Shown one piece after another: positions 11,070 through 21,910 of a DNA stretch of 64,000 nucleotides. The position numbers and the translations under genes are program-made. The notes under the pieces are model-generated. The model was not told the origin of the DNA. It worked only from the letters and a program-made list of their open reading frames with translations, and did not search any database. How positions within the stretch are numbered: the stretch's first letter is position 1; each line of letters opens with the position of its first letter. Location of the stretch: the NCBI RefSeq assembly GCF_027943255.1, contig NC_072893.1, positions 9,114,001 through 9,178,000 of the forward strand, written 5' to 3'. The DNA comes from Anastrepha obliqua (taxonomy: Eukaryota; Arthropoda; Insecta; Diptera; Tephritidae).

Positions 11070-12445
11070 GTTAGGTTAAGCAGTGGTTGCCCAGAGAGTA
11101 GGGCCCACTTGGACGAAAAAAGTTTGGTTCATCCTTTGTGATACCATTGCAAGAGGGTAAAGGGAAAAAAAGGGTAGAAAGGGAAGGGATGGGGAATGGT
11201 GAGTGTTTGTGGACTACGAACGGTGACTAGTCTGCGGTTGTGTTAACCTCTTTATGCTGCTGATGAAGTTCATCAGATTTTTGTTATCAACACCTGCTAT
11301 ATCAGCAGGCGCAGAAAAGAAGTGAGAACCAAGATGCTTGAATCTTAGTCCCGCGAAAGCTGGGCAGCTAAGGAGCAGGTGCTGAGATGATTCCACCTCA
11401 TCCTCCATACAGCTGACGCAAAAAGGACTCGAAGTAATTCCGAGTCTCACGGCATGTATACTTCGCGGACAGTGCCCCGTGAGGATGCCCACGAAATTTA
11501 AGAGATGACATTTTGTCATCCCCAGGATATCCCTCTAACGCCTCCTATCCAAACGTGGCCAGAAGGACCTCGCGACCCTACACGTTCGTGTACTTGCCCA
11601 GCGATCGCTGAGTTGGTGCAGAGCCCATCCTTCCAGGAGTAGAGCGCAGGTTGTCAAGGGGATCCCGATCTTCTCCTTTCGCGGGCACATTACCTCACAG
11701 GTCCCTTGTCTGGCCAGCTCGTCGGCTTCGCAGTTTCCTGCAAAGTCACTGTGACCAGGTACCCAAATTATCTTTATGTCGAAGAATTCTGATGCAATCG
11801 AGAGGGAGACCAGGCATTCCCTGACCTGCTTCGAATGCACCATAATAGAGCCTAGGGCCCTAATAGCCGCTTGGCTATCGGAATAAATATTTACCTTCTT
11901 AACAGTTATTATGCAAGTAAGTAGCCAGTCAGCTGCTTCTTTAATTGCGGCCACCTCTGCTTGGAATACACTCCAGTAGCCTGAATTTGAGTTTGATGGG
12001 GAGCTCTTTGCAGAATACTCCTCCTCCAACCCTACCGCCCAGCTTCGAGGCATCCGTGAACAGGTTAACGATGCCCTGTCCCCAAGTGTTGCCCCCGGTC
12101 CACTCCTCCCTTGGTGGAATATGGGTGGAGAAAGTTCCGCTTGGACTTAGCGAAGGCACACACTGATCCGTCGACGAGGGGATGAACTCAAAGTTTCTGA
12201 GGATACTTGAGTGTCCATATGTGAGATTGAGCTTATAGCCCAAGCTCCTCAGTCTGATTGCGGTACGTGCAGCGGCAATTCTGCCTGCGATGTCTATAGG
12301 TACCACATTTAATATTTCAATAGGCGCCAGAGTAGGAGTAGTTCGAAGCACCCCACTGCTTCCAATGAGTGCAGACCTCTGGACTCTCTCTAGCTTTTTA
12401 ACTGATGTCGTTCTCTCCAGTGAGTTCCGCCAGACAATCCATTTA
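11070..12445 (-). pseudogene. LOA-type LINE 3' half: RT end, RNase H, finger, CCTAAC tail
   Basis: Minus strand from 12445: ERTTSVKKLERVQRSAL (post-RT), then LFTDASKLGGRVGGGVF (RNase H first Asp). A frameshift follows, then VFQAEVAAIKEAADWLL, NIYSDSQAAIRALG and WVPGHSDFAGNCEADELA, which complete the RNase H active-site blocks. A second frameshift precedes GILTGHCPRSIHAVRLG and the Cys/His finger CVSCMEDEVESSQHLLLSC. The 3' end near 11070 carries TTAACCTAACC in element orientation, like the tail of the full-length LOA at 24.75 kb. Related copies are at 44.98 and 63.0-63.9 kb. Confidence 0.87.
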
Positions 12446-12539
12446 CAAAATATTGTATAGATTAGATTTTTTGTGAGATTTACACTTCAACCTTCTGGTG
12501 TTTTGTGCCGTCTACTATTAAACTCAGAATGAGCTGGGC

Positions 12540-13376
12540 TGGATTGAGCGTATGTGCCTTTCCTCTAGCTGCAGTTGGCCAAGATGTCTCAACCCACTAC
12601 GCGCTGTAGCGCTGTATTCCAGGAGAAGGTGCAGAGTCTCCTAAGATTGATCGAAGAAACGACAAGGGTCCGGAGACCAAATCCCGATTATGCGCACATG
12701 ATTACGCAGTCTGCAGTAGCCTGTGAGAATGCCCGTGAGCATTCTCAGTTTATTCTTGGTAAGGGTTATGAGTATTTGAAACATCTTTTGGTTGTACTCT
12801 CCCAGTAAGTATTTCGTCTGGCGTAGTCCCATAGTTTGGTGCTAGCACATCTCTCTTAGCCCTAGCTCTTCGCTCCGAAGCTTCTCCTTGAAGGTGTGTT
12901 GTCCCATAGCAAAGAAGACCTCGGGTCCTATGAAAGGCGAGGCCGCAGCTTCTGTCGCTCATCGCGTCCGCTATTTTGTTCCCAGTTATATCGCTGTGCC
13001 CTGGGACCCGAATCGGCCGAATGCGGTTGTGAGTTCTTAGTAGTTTCAGTTTCTCGATATAGGACGATAGAGCCATGAGTGCCAACTGACTGTCGCTCAG
13101 AATGGCAATTGTCTCGTTCCGGACATTTCTGTCTAAGTTTTTGTCTGCAGATAGACAGATGGCATACATCTCCGCTTGGAAGCTGCTTGGAAATTTGCCC
13201 ATCCGCACAGAACGCTTAATTTTGGGGTCATATATTCCAGCGCCTATACCTTTTGGTATTTTCAAGCCTTCTATGTACCAGTGCACTCGATCTCTCGGCA
13301 TATAGGGCTGGTTTGTGGTACATCCCACGGCTAGCTCTTCGTCAAAGAGCGACACTTTCACCTCTGAAAGCCACAC
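12540..13376 (-). pseudogene. LOA-type LINE RNase H and C-terminus, deletion derivative
   Basis: The minus frame has an eroded RNase H start (GLKIPKGIGAGIYDPK), then SFQAEMYAICLSA, AILSDSQLALMALSSY and VPGHSDITGNKIADAMS. After a frameshift, the C-terminal ILTGYCR region lies near 12,700. What precedes it on the minus strand is a LOA 5' untranslated region (13,425-13,700), not RT. ORF1, the endonuclease and most of the RT therefore appear to have been deleted between the 5' leader and the RNase H. Confidence 0.75.
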
Positions 13377-13424
13377 GAAGTGATGTTTGTCTAGATTTTT
13401 ACCACTGCTATTTTTTTTTGTTGC

Positions 13425-13700
13425 TATTCATCTTGTTCTTATTACTGCCTGCTCGACAAGGCAAATTCGGCAGTTCTCAATTTTCTTGGGGATCTCAATG
13501 GGCCCACCACGCCACTCCCCCTCGTCGCGGTAAGGCCACAGTTACTCCTCAATTCGGCCCGGCGCTTAGGAGGCGCCGTTATAATACAGTCGGCTGGCTG
13601 TCAATCATTAAGTGGGCACGGTGACGCATAACACCTTGGACTAGGAAGGGGCAGGTCTTGGTCATCTTGGTTCTTAACCAGACATAAGGGTGATTTTTCG
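13425..13700 (-). repeat. LOA LINE 5' UTR segment
   Basis: This stretch aligns with 29,520-29,760, the 5' UTR of the full-length LOA: shared words include GGCCACAGTTACT, GCGCCGTT, TGGGCACGGTG and CGCATAACACC in the same order and orientation, plus CCTGCTCGAC beside the ORF1 start codon. LINE 5' UTRs carry the internal promoter, so a preserved copy is notable in a heavily deleted element. Confidence 0.75.
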
Positions 13701-14520
13701 TCCAAACGATAATTCCTTCCAGTGCTGGGATCAGTTTTTAGATTCGATTAAGTCCCTGTACCGCGTCAAGGTTCCTGGGTGATTTCATATAAGTACATTA
13801 AAACAAGTTCTTTTCGAAATTGAACAGTTATAACTGTAATAACCAAGTTTTATCTCTCAATTCGATATTTAAAACTATTCGGGATTTCGGGATTTACACA
13901 ATCTAGTCCCGGGATTGACATCCCTAGTAGGTAAATATTGATCAACGTAGGGTGAGATTTTTAATCACAAAAACAAAAGCTCAAATTATACAATACTTGA
14001 AAACGAAAGTCCTCAGTCTGTCTTCTTCTCCGCAAAATTCGAAGCCTCTGCCTCTTAGTCAATTTTATTATTTTGTTTTGATTTAAAATACGGCCTCTTG
14101 AGTCAAAATCGTTCTTCATTCTCCTTCTCTCGTTTCTTTCTTTGGTCAACAGCTGTCGCACAGTGTTTTAAATTTTTTTGATTTGTGAGCATTTTCTGTA
14201 TTACAGAGACATAAACACAGTTATTTTATGCGCAGTCACGCAATAATTTCGGCACTTCAAATCAAAGCAGTAAACATGTGCCCATAATTTTTATGTGCTG
14301 CAAAATGACGTCATTAAGATTTTATTGGCTTCTTTATGGTTGTTTCGAAATCTGTTATGGCTGTTTAGCAAAATTTTCCTTGAAGTGTATATACTAACAA
14401 TCTACGAAAAGAGGAGGCCAGAAAGCTCGCGGAATGCAGAGCAGTGGCTGTGAATATGTAATTATTTTCTCCTTTTCAATATACGGCCCATATTCAGTAA
14501 TATGGGTGCTTCTTAGTATG
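13701..14520. other. AT-rich spacer; no gene
   Basis: I see no coding frame, tRNA or repeat that I can place. One 66-codon open frame on the minus strand (13961-14161) is very basic and low-complexity and is not convincing. Confidence 0.5.
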
Positions 14521-14524
14521 AATG

Positions 14525-14715
14525 TCCAAAAGGTTAGGTTAGGTATGTTTGGCTGATCTGAATACATTTCACATAGACCACAAGGTTACGCGAGGGTATG
14601 CCCGCGAGGTGGTAGTGTTCCGATTGTTGTAAAGTGTACATTTACATCTTCAGTTCTCCAGCTTGCGAATGATGATTCCATGCACGATAAACTTCGTGTC
14701 CACTTCCTTGTCGTA
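14525..14715 (-). repeat. LINE 3'-end-like sequence with GGTTAGGTTAGG
   Basis: GGTTAGGTTAGG at 14,531-14,542 begins a stretch that resembles the 3' terminal region of a minus-strand LINE (the complement ends in CCTAACCTAACC). Similar tails are at 24.75 and 11.07 kb. No coding part is attached. Confidence 0.4.
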
Positions 14716-15110
14716 ATAGCACGAAGTTGCTCATGTTAAGAATATTCTAAACCTCTGGGACAAGTGTGAACCCTTTGACGCTTTCTGCGTATTAGGAGAT
14801 TTCAATCTAAATGAGATCGTCGGGCATAGTGGTTGCTAATTGATGCACCTAGGCAGTCCGCTGTACCCCCATTGTCATACCATCTGGGCTGGAACCCCTC
14901 CGCACTCTACACTGTCCTCATTGAGCCAATCTGTGGCTTTAATGTATCTAAAAATATTTGTTAGTTTTAAATTGGCTCCTTCTAACAAATTATTCAAAAA
15001 ATGTTGTGCAGCTTCAATAGGCGGTTTGAGCGACGCAAATTCCTTTCTGACCACGTCATTCTACTTGTTGCACAGGTCACGGACTCAGCCCATTGCTCGT
15101 TGGTAGATTT
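14716..15110 (+). pseudogene. LINE endonuclease-domain fragment
   Basis: The plus frame near 14,720-14,835 reads HVKNILNLWDKCEPFDAFC then VLGDFNLNEIVG, the central GDFN block of the APE-type endonuclease of jockey/I-group LINEs. The reading continues in shifted frames to about 15,110 without clear motifs. It is a scrap; the clade cannot be fixed. Confidence 0.5.
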
Positions 15111-15126
15111 GATGTTGTGTCGATCT

Positions 15127-15515
15127 ACGAGGGTGGTTCAATAAGTCAGTGACTTTTTGTATTTCTGACCTCTTTACTGAAAAAGAAATACTGTTCCTGT
15201 CAACAGGCATCTGTCAGTTGACTCCTGTGAAAATTTGAACGAGCTGCGTCAGTTAGTTTGTGTTTTACAGCTACCTTTATCAGACTACCCAGTAATTTGA
15301 GGAGAAAATGGAAAAAACTGAATTTCGTGTGCTTATTAAGCCGATTCACCCTTAGAAACCCACTGTTTCGACTGTTGTTTGGTCTCTGGTGTGTGGTGAT
15401 GGATCCATGTTTCTTCCACGGTTACAAAACGGCGCAAAAACTCCTCCATATTGCGATTAAACAACGCCAAACCTTCCTATGAAGTTGCTACACGATTGCG
15501 TTTGTGGTCGACTTG
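15127..15515. pseudogene. Scrambled mariner: 5' end joined to an inverted core piece
   Basis: The plus strand from 15,127 looks like a mariner 5' end (GGTGGTTCAATAAGTCAGTG) with a start at 15,308, MEKTEFRVLIK, typical of irritans/Himar-type mariners. After a few codons the homology switches strand: 15,350-15,480 read on the minus strand gives FLRRFVTVEETWIHHHTPET and KQQSKQWVSKG, the block around the first catalytic residue (Asp replaced by Glu). So two parts of a mariner are joined in opposite orientation, and the right edge is fused to LOA RNase H sequence. Confidence 0.65.
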
Positions 15516-15765
15516 TGGTTAGGACACTTTTCTTTAAGACCAAAAGCCTTTCTCTGATAGCCAGAATCTCAGCTGGAAATACGCTACAATGATCCGGTAG
15601 CGGAGTAAAAACCCCCGCTACATTCTTATTTAGGTTGGAACCATCAGTATAGATATTGAGCCCATTGCTATTGTCCATTAACCCATTGCCCTAATCTTCT
15701 CGTTGGGAAAATTGTGGTAAAGGATCGTCAGGTCTAACTTGCTACGGAATGATGTCTTAACTCAT
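15516..15765 (-). pseudogene. LOA-type RNase H fragment
   Basis: The minus frame reads NIYTDGSNLNKNVAGVF (RNase H first active-site strand) and SVFPAEILAIRERLLVLKKS (second). It ends where the scrambled mariner begins. Upstream bases to 15,765 continue the pre-RNase H connection. No other LINE domain is attached. Confidence 0.75.
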
Positions 15766-16260
15766 TAACATTCAATGTTAGCTCCTGGGACTAGTTTTTT
15801 AAGACAGTATTTTTGCTTTTAATCTAACGCAAATTAATTCATTTTCTACTATGTAAGCTTAGTGATATTCTAGATTTCATGTTTGTTGAAGCGAACTCGA
15901 TTTTTCAATTGCAAGAATTTCAGTTTCCTATCTGACATGCCTCATCTTTCTCTCCCTTTATGTCTCCAATTCTGTGAATTTCCCTTCAACTGCAACAATG
16001 GCTCCTGATTCTTTCATTTATGGGACGCAAATTTTGACTCCCTGAACTCAATAATTTTAGAAATAAGTTGGGATTCCGCTTTTCTATCGAAAAGGTTTCT
16101 GTGTGCTATTCAGCTTTTTTATTCAAGACTCCGGAAGCTCTAAACTGCAATCTAGTTTTGCTCCCGGTTCGGTTGCATGAGTCGCCGTGGAATACTAAAG
16201 GTCTGAAAATGTTGAAAAATGAAAGAAATAAATATTTCAATCTATTCAAAGTTACTATAT
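15766..16260. other. Spacer; no gene
   Basis: No supportable coding, RNA or repeat feature. Short open frames on both strands here lack similarity to known families. Confidence 0.5.
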
Positions 16261-16263
16261 ATA

Positions 16264-16726
16264 CAGGGTTGCCCATATTCAACGCACCTGACGGATTTCG
16301 ATGACTCTTTGGGCCCATTCCAATCGACGAGGCTTGTCCGCAGGCAACAATCTTTGCGTCAATTGGATCTTATAGGGCGATTTTGGGATGTCCTTGGCGA
16401 CGCCTTGGTCGGTTTTGATTTTGCCTCTTTGGATTAGAAAGAGCATCACCAGTCGAAAACCTTTCGTACAAACGTTTAATGGTGTTCTTAGAAGACGCAC
16501 TTTTCATATTATTTAATTTTTTATACGCAAGTTGAGTTTTCACAATTGACTTCTTTTGTTGAATGTAAATTTCAACAATTTGGGAGCGCTCACGTGGCGT
16601 GTACTGTTTCATGGTAAAAATCTGCTTAGACTGACGCTTCCCACGCGGTATGTCATTAAGCGATTTGACGTCTCTGTCAAATGATACAGGGTTGCCAGAT
16701 GGGTCCGTCGAATATTGGCAACCCTG
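16264..16726 (-). mobile_element. Short DD41D-mariner derivative with TIRs
   Basis: Ends are CAGGGTTGCC(C/A)ATATTC(A/G)ACG in inverted orientation, TA on the left (16,262-16,263) and TG/TA on the right. The minus ORF starts MKQYTPRERSQIVEIYIQQ (16,612) and matches the N-terminal HTH of the intact DD41D transposase at 45.8 kb (MEQYTPKERAEIIQLYIQ). After a deletion and frameshift only PYKIQLTQRLLPADKPRRLE remains of the linker; the catalytic core is gone. At about 463 bp it is a non-autonomous relative of a different DD41D subfamily, since its TIRs differ from those at 45.7 kb. Confidence 0.82.
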
Positions 16727-16730
16727 TGTA

Positions 16731-17033
16731 TAATTGGCGCGTATACCCTTTTTGGGTGTTTGGCCGAGCTCCTCCTCCTATTTGTGGTGCGCGTGTTGAT
16801 GTTGTTCCACAAATGGAGGGACCTACAGTTTCAAGCCGACTCCGAACGGCAGATATTTTTATGAGAAGCTTTTTCATGGCAGAAATACAGTCGGAGGTTT
16901 GCCATTGCCTGCCGAGGGGCGACCCCTATTGTTTTTCTTAATTTTGGGGGTTTTCACCGAAATTCGCACCTACGTTCTCTCTGTGAATTCCGAATGGTAG
17001 TCACGCACCAACCCATTCGGCTACGACGGCACA
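16731..17033 (-). repeat. tRNA-derived SINE copy 3 (near full length)
   Basis: The most complete copy: plus-strand left end AATTGGCGCGTATACCC, body TTGGCCGAGCTCCTCCTCC, TATTTGTGGTGCGCGT, GAAGCTTTTTCATGGCAGAA, and on the right the minus-strand tRNA-like head (GTAGCCGAATGGGTTGGTG and a B box altered at GTGCGAATTTC). It lies directly beside the DD41D derivative. Confidence 0.85.
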
Positions 17034-17189
17034 GGCAGTTTGGTGTCAGCTAACATCTCATAGCATTCGCGCCTCGCTCCAAAGTACTTCATTGATGCTG
17101 TGCTATTTCACATCCTAAGAAAAGGATGTGGCTTGTTTCGTATTAATAACGAGGCCGCATCATCTTAGCCAATGCATTCGCTACTTCGT

Positions 17190-17236
17190 ACCCTGACTAC
17201 TTCGTACCCTGACTACTTCGTACCTTAACTACCGCT
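17190..17236. repeat. Short tandem repeat, ~17-bp unit x ~2.8
   Basis: CTACTTCGTACCCTGA is repeated nearly perfectly (ACTACTTCGTACC recurs three times), the last unit diverged to CTACTTCGTACCTTAA. Confidence 0.8.
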
Positions 17237-17334
17237 CTGTTTGTTCTGCCTTGTTAAAACTGGATAACGAAGCAAAGCGAATGGAACCACCAGAGATGAA
17301 CGAGGACAATACAAATTAGCTCCTATCATCAAAA

Positions 17335-17905
17335 AAACAGTCGGCGCACTCGCATAGTGGCACCCACGTCACTGTTGACACGACAGTATTGATTTAGGGG
17401 TTGTAAAAGACCTCGTTCAACTAGAAGCCAGCCTTGAAATTCAACGTAGAATATTTCTTACCAGCAAGAGCTACTTTGGACTAAGTAGGCAATTGAGTAG
17501 TAAGGTCCTCTCTCGACGAACAAAACTAACACTCTACAAGGCTCTCATCATGTCCGTCTTAACGTATGGCGCAGAAGCTTGGACGATGACAGTATCCGAT
17601 GAGGCGCCTCTTGGAGTGTTTGAGAGATAGATTCTGCGTAAGATTTTTGGACCCTTGTAGGTTGGCGACGGCGAGTACCGTAGATGATGGAACAATGAGC
17701 TGTACGAGTTTTACGACGACATAGACATAGCGCTGCGAATAAAGATACAAACGCTCCGGCTGCTGGTGATAGCAGGGCAAGAGGAAAGTCTCCTCTACGT
17801 TGGGAAGATCAGGTGGAGAGGAACTGAAGCCCAGTTGGTGTGTCCAACTGGCCAAAGTTGCGTCAGCGATTATCGCGCCAATCAAGAAGAAGAAGAAGAA
17901 TACAT
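17335..17905 (+). pseudogene. RTE-like LINE 3' end (family A) with (GAA)n tail
   Basis: The plus strand reads SAHS, then decayed VVKDFVYL-like sequence, then SKSYFGLSRQLSSKVLSRRT, KLTLYKALIMSVLTYGAEAW and TMTVSDEAPLGVFER, the region after the RT core. Two stops and frame changes follow. It ends in CAATCAAGAAGAAGAAGAAGAA, the simple GAA-type tail of this family. It matches 57.8-58.5 kb (minus strand). Confidence 0.82.
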
Positions 17906-18905
17906 GAAGTGGAAGAGTAGTCTAAACTACTTCTATTTCCTAATAAAACGACTTAACGGTAAAAAGAAGTTCGCAGATATCAATTTAATTCTTACCTTTT
18001 CATCAACTACATATTTTGCCTCGTTTATTATTTAATATTTTCCTATTGTGAAGCGTCGTCAACTCTTTTACCAACAACTAACTATTTGTTCCATTCAACT
18101 CAGTGTGCACGCCTTGGCAGAACTCGAACGCTTTGCATGCAGCAATAATCATGGCAAATAAATTAAATTTGCACGTGCGAATAAAGCAAATGAAAAACAT
18201 ACACACACACACAAGCGCACGCAAAGAGCTGCAGCAGAAATACCAGCGCAGTTTTTACTTTCTTGCAAATTTGCCTCTCCTTCCCTTGTCGGTGCGCTGC
18301 CATTAGAGGTCTCTGCCAAATTCGTGACTATCTGTCGGAGTACGCCGCAGCACGCAATCAAAATCGAAGCAAACGGAGAACGAGGTGAGTAAATAATAGA
18401 AAAGATTTGCCAACCAGAAGGATTGAAACACCCGCATACATACATACATACACACACATACACACATAGCAGTGTAAGTGTGGAGCGGTGGCGCTAAGAA
18501 AGTGTTTGCGGTGTCACTGCTGCACTGTTGCTGTTGCACTCCGCATTCGGTTTGGCAAATTGTGGTCTGACACGTCATTCATTATGCGCCAACAAATGCT
18601 GGAGCGAACACAAATTCTTCGTCTTGCAGCTAAGTTAAATTGTTGCGGTTGAAAGCGTGACAAGAAGACAAGAAGATGTACTGGCTTTGGCGACAACTGC
18701 GAAAATTCACGCGGCGAAGTGTGCAAGGAGCCGAAAGAAAAAACTACAGAGATATATGGTTCTGAGAAATCATTTCCTGTGCAAATGGGTCCAATGAAAA
18801 ATTAAGCAAATATTTAATTCGGTGCGCGAAGTCGATGCCACTTGCTGAGTGTATCGATTCCTATCGAGCGAAATGCACTAAACTCAGATTTTTCAGAGCA
18901 ATTGA
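17906..18905. other. Unique-looking spacer with CA/CATA microsatellites
   Basis: (CA)n at 18,202-18,214 and (CATA)n/(CA)n at 18,434-18,466. No coding frame can be supported. The stretch 18,050-18,400 is GC-richer and contains a consensus-like splice donor GAG/GTGAGTAA at 18,382-18,389, so an untranslated host exon is possible but unproven. Confidence 0.45.
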
Positions 18906-18914
18906 GATGTCTTT

Positions 18915-19995
18915 AAAATCGAGTTGACAGTAGTTTGCTCTTTAAATTTTGAAAGAGCTGAAGAAAAAGAGCTTTTAGACAATCCAGGAGGGCAAGGCAG
19001 GCGCTGTTCTTATTACTTACGTTTTTCCATATATGCACTCCTGCGTTGGGATGTCTGGATTGCAGACCCGAATGAGTTTCATTATAATTTTCGGGTCTTC
19101 GACTTGACCCTTGCTCGCGGCCTGGACGGAATATCCTTCCTATCGACGACCACCAGCTTGGCATTCGGGTACACTTCGCCGACTTTTGGGATTGCCGCTT
19201 TGTACATTCGAACCGATCTCTCATCGTCGCACGCTATTATTTTTATCTGGCCTTGGCGTCAACCTAAATCTTCACACGCAGGCGGTGGGATCTCCAGTAC
19301 AATCTTCAGTGACACTTTCGTAATCTCGGCCTCAACCCATTTCCATTGGGCCTTGGGGATCATTCCTTTGGGATGATTTTATCTACAACTCTTATAATAA
19401 TGCGTTCTTTTGCAACTTCCGCAAAGGATTTTCCAGGCGTCACGCCTATGGTTTTGTGTCTTTTTTCCTCCAAGGACCTTTGTCGTTTTGGAGCAGATTG
19501 TATTGATTTAAAATCGGAATGATTGCATTCGGTCTTTAAATCGTTTCTTTCAACTCCTGTGTGAGTTCTTTCTCTTTAGGCTGGGTTTCGTCCGCCCTCT
19601 TTGGGAGCCTTGCAACGTTTCTGCGCTCCTGGTAGCTCGCTTTCGCTGGGTCTACCACTCTCACAAGCGGCCATCCTTCTGCACCGGAGCTCGCAGTAGC
19701 TGTGCTTCCGGTCGGGACCGTTTTTGGGGGTTGAATCACAGTTGACTGCCGGGCTAGTGCACTTCTACTTGTGCTTGGACCTGTGCCCAGTACTGTTGTT
19801 TGTAAAGTTATTAAGCCGATATTTGTAATTTTCCTTGAGCTCGGTGCGACCGTTGCTCGTACTGCGAAACTGGTTGTTCCTGTCGGTCTGTTAGTTGGAG
19901 GACCACTCTCCTTTTTTCTTTTTTTACTGTTTGGACTAAACTTTTTTGGACCCTCGAGCGCCGGTGAAAAGATGTTCGCCAGTGCATAGCTCCGA
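18915..19995 (-). pseudogene. LOA-type LINE ORF1 fragment (DUF4780-like)
   Basis: Read on the minus strand in shifting frames: a Lys/Pro/Ser-rich N-terminal part (19,990-19,536), then KAQWKWVEAEITKVSLKIVL, VYPNAKLVVVDRKDIPSRPR and KIIMKLIRVCNPDIPT, the order seen in the RNA-binding DUF4780 region of LOA ORF1 proteins. At least four stops or shifts disrupt it. It is a different subfamily from the full-length LOA at 28.2-29.5 kb. Confidence 0.6.
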
Positions 19996-20199
19996 TCTGC
20001 ACGGGTAAGGCTAGTTATTATGGAGACTTGGTTATTTCCAAAAAGGGCCCCAAGCCTGACAGATTCTCGGCACGTGTCGCATCACACCTTAAAATCACGT
20101 TAAAAGTACTTTGAGTAGTGCTGTACTATTGAGAAGTATCGAGCACTAAAAATAGTACCCTTAACTTAGCTAAGTACCTGGTAAAAAATAGGACAACTG

Positions 20200-20800
20200 T
20201 GGTACTTATTTCCAGCCGGCACCCTCGGGGAGGGTTCAGTGGAGGATTTTCGCCAGAATTTCTATCTAAGTGTAGAGCTAAATTTAGAAAGAACCCTTCG
20301 GAATGAGTGGAGATGAAATCTTTTAGGAGAGCGCAAACGCATTCAATTCATATGGGTTCCGGAATGCAGCGGCGAATATGGGAACAAGGTGGTGGATGAA
20401 TTGGCTGTGATCTCAAGATAAATAAAACCTGAGCCCTTCCTGGCTGGTGGGATAATGTACCAGAAGTTGACTGGTCGGGATCTGCACCATGGCGTCGTCA
20501 GAGCTTTGATCGCGGCTTGACTAACAGAAAAAAATGTTAATGACTCCCTCGCGCTCACCTTCCCTAAGTAATTTGTATACTTGGAGGATCGCAAATATTT
20601 CTTCCTGAAAAACCCTAGCAGCATTCGGAAATTTTAAGGAAATAGATAAATTGGCTGATTTAGAGAAAACACCTAACCCCAACTCGCGATGCAATTGGTG
20701 CAGTGGGGCAGAGCAATGCTGGATGACCGAGGCCCTCTCATTGAAATCATTTCCTAGAATTGGGAATATTCTTCTAATAATAATTCTTCCTTCCACCTAC
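20200..20800 (-). pseudogene. LOA-type RNase H fragment
   Basis: The minus strand carries LGVFSKSANLSISLKFPNA, RVFQEEIFAILQVYKLL and, after a shift, an INIFF..Q region, i.e. the first half of LOA RNase H. The later VPGH block is eroded in the 20,340-20,400 stretch. It is closest to the copy at 58.6-59.5 kb (NIFSDSQAAIKTL). Confidence 0.65.
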
Positions 20801-21752
20801 CTACCTGTACTTACCCAACTACCCTCTAATACAGTAACTTAAAATATATTCATATACATTCATATGTATTTTTTATTATGTTATTTTCACTTTAATGCTA
20901 TCTTTTTCAACGATTATTTCCATGTTTATCAAAAAATCTGAACTCTCTCAAAAATATTACTTTACCACCCGCAATGCCAAAGTAATATATTTTTTGCTTT
21001 CGGAAACCACTTTCAGTAGACTTGTTTTCTTTGCCCGCCAGCTGCTGGATAGTGTTCGTAGCTGTTTTCCCACAGCTTCCTGTTTACAATGGCATTTTGC
21101 AACAGTTGCGATTTACCACTTGTTTCACAAACTTCCTCGCCTTCACTGAAATAAAAATCCACAAATGTTACTGTAGCTTTAATTTTGGCTGTTTGTTTGC
21201 TTTTGTGGTCTTCGGTGTGGTAGCATTCTTTTTTTCTTGCTTTCCAAAGCGTTGCAACTGTATGGGTTGCTGTTAAATGTGAGTAAATAATATTTCAGCT
21301 GGAGGAGAGTTATGAAGGTGGGGTGGAACAGCTTGGAGAATAATTGAATGTAATGCTCATAAAATCAGTGTTGGCAATGCTTGTTTTAAAAGATTTTCTT
21401 GCTAATGTGGCCCTGCATGAGTGTGTGTGTGTGTATGCGAATAATTGCGTTATGGATGACGAGGCTTTTTTGAGGGTTGTAAATAAAACTAGGTTTACAG
21501 TATTTATGAAAGACCTCCAATGCTGTTGTTCAAATGCCGTAATCAGAAAATTTTAACTTGGTTTTCTAATTTCTCAAGAGCATCATTTCATTTCTTAGAA
21601 AGAGCATCACTTAAAAATTACCAGACCGATTTAAATTTTTTAAATTTTATTTTTAGAAACCTCATTGACTGAATTGGTTTCCTTACTTCCTGTGCATTGT
21701 TCATTACCCAGATTTGCTGTTTAAAGGGAGTTAAACTGAATTTCGTACTAGG
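20801..21752. other. Spacer; no gene
   Basis: No supported feature apart from a (TG)n stretch at 21,420-21,434. Open frames here are short and of low complexity. Confidence 0.5.
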
Positions 21753-21910
21753 CGGTCGCCGTAGCTGAATTTTTTGGTGTGTGACTCCCATTCAGAAGTG
21801 CACTGGTTTCAAATCCCGCAGTAATAGAACAATTTTATTCTAATAGCTATCATCTCTCGGCAGGCAGCGGCAAACCTCCGAGTATATTTCTGCCTTGAAA
21901 AGGCTCCCCA
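21753..21910 (+). repeat. tRNA-derived SINE copy 4 (plus, 3'-truncated)
   Basis: The tRNA-like head is on the plus strand (GTAGCTGAATTTTTTGGTG A box, GGTTTCAAATCCC B box), followed by the complement of the shared body (CTCTCGGCAGGCAGCGGCAA and TATTTCTGCC). It stops abruptly at 21,910, fused to LINE sequence. Confidence 0.8.

Noticed and set aside
13253..13624. 123-aa plus ORF with hydrophobic stretch
   Set aside because: It lies antisense to LOA RNase H and 5' UTR; the Leu/Phe run comes from a T-rich tract.
17559..17885. 108-aa minus ORF
   Set aside because: Antisense to the RTE LINE 3' end, whose plus-strand motifs (VLTYGAEAW) are clear.
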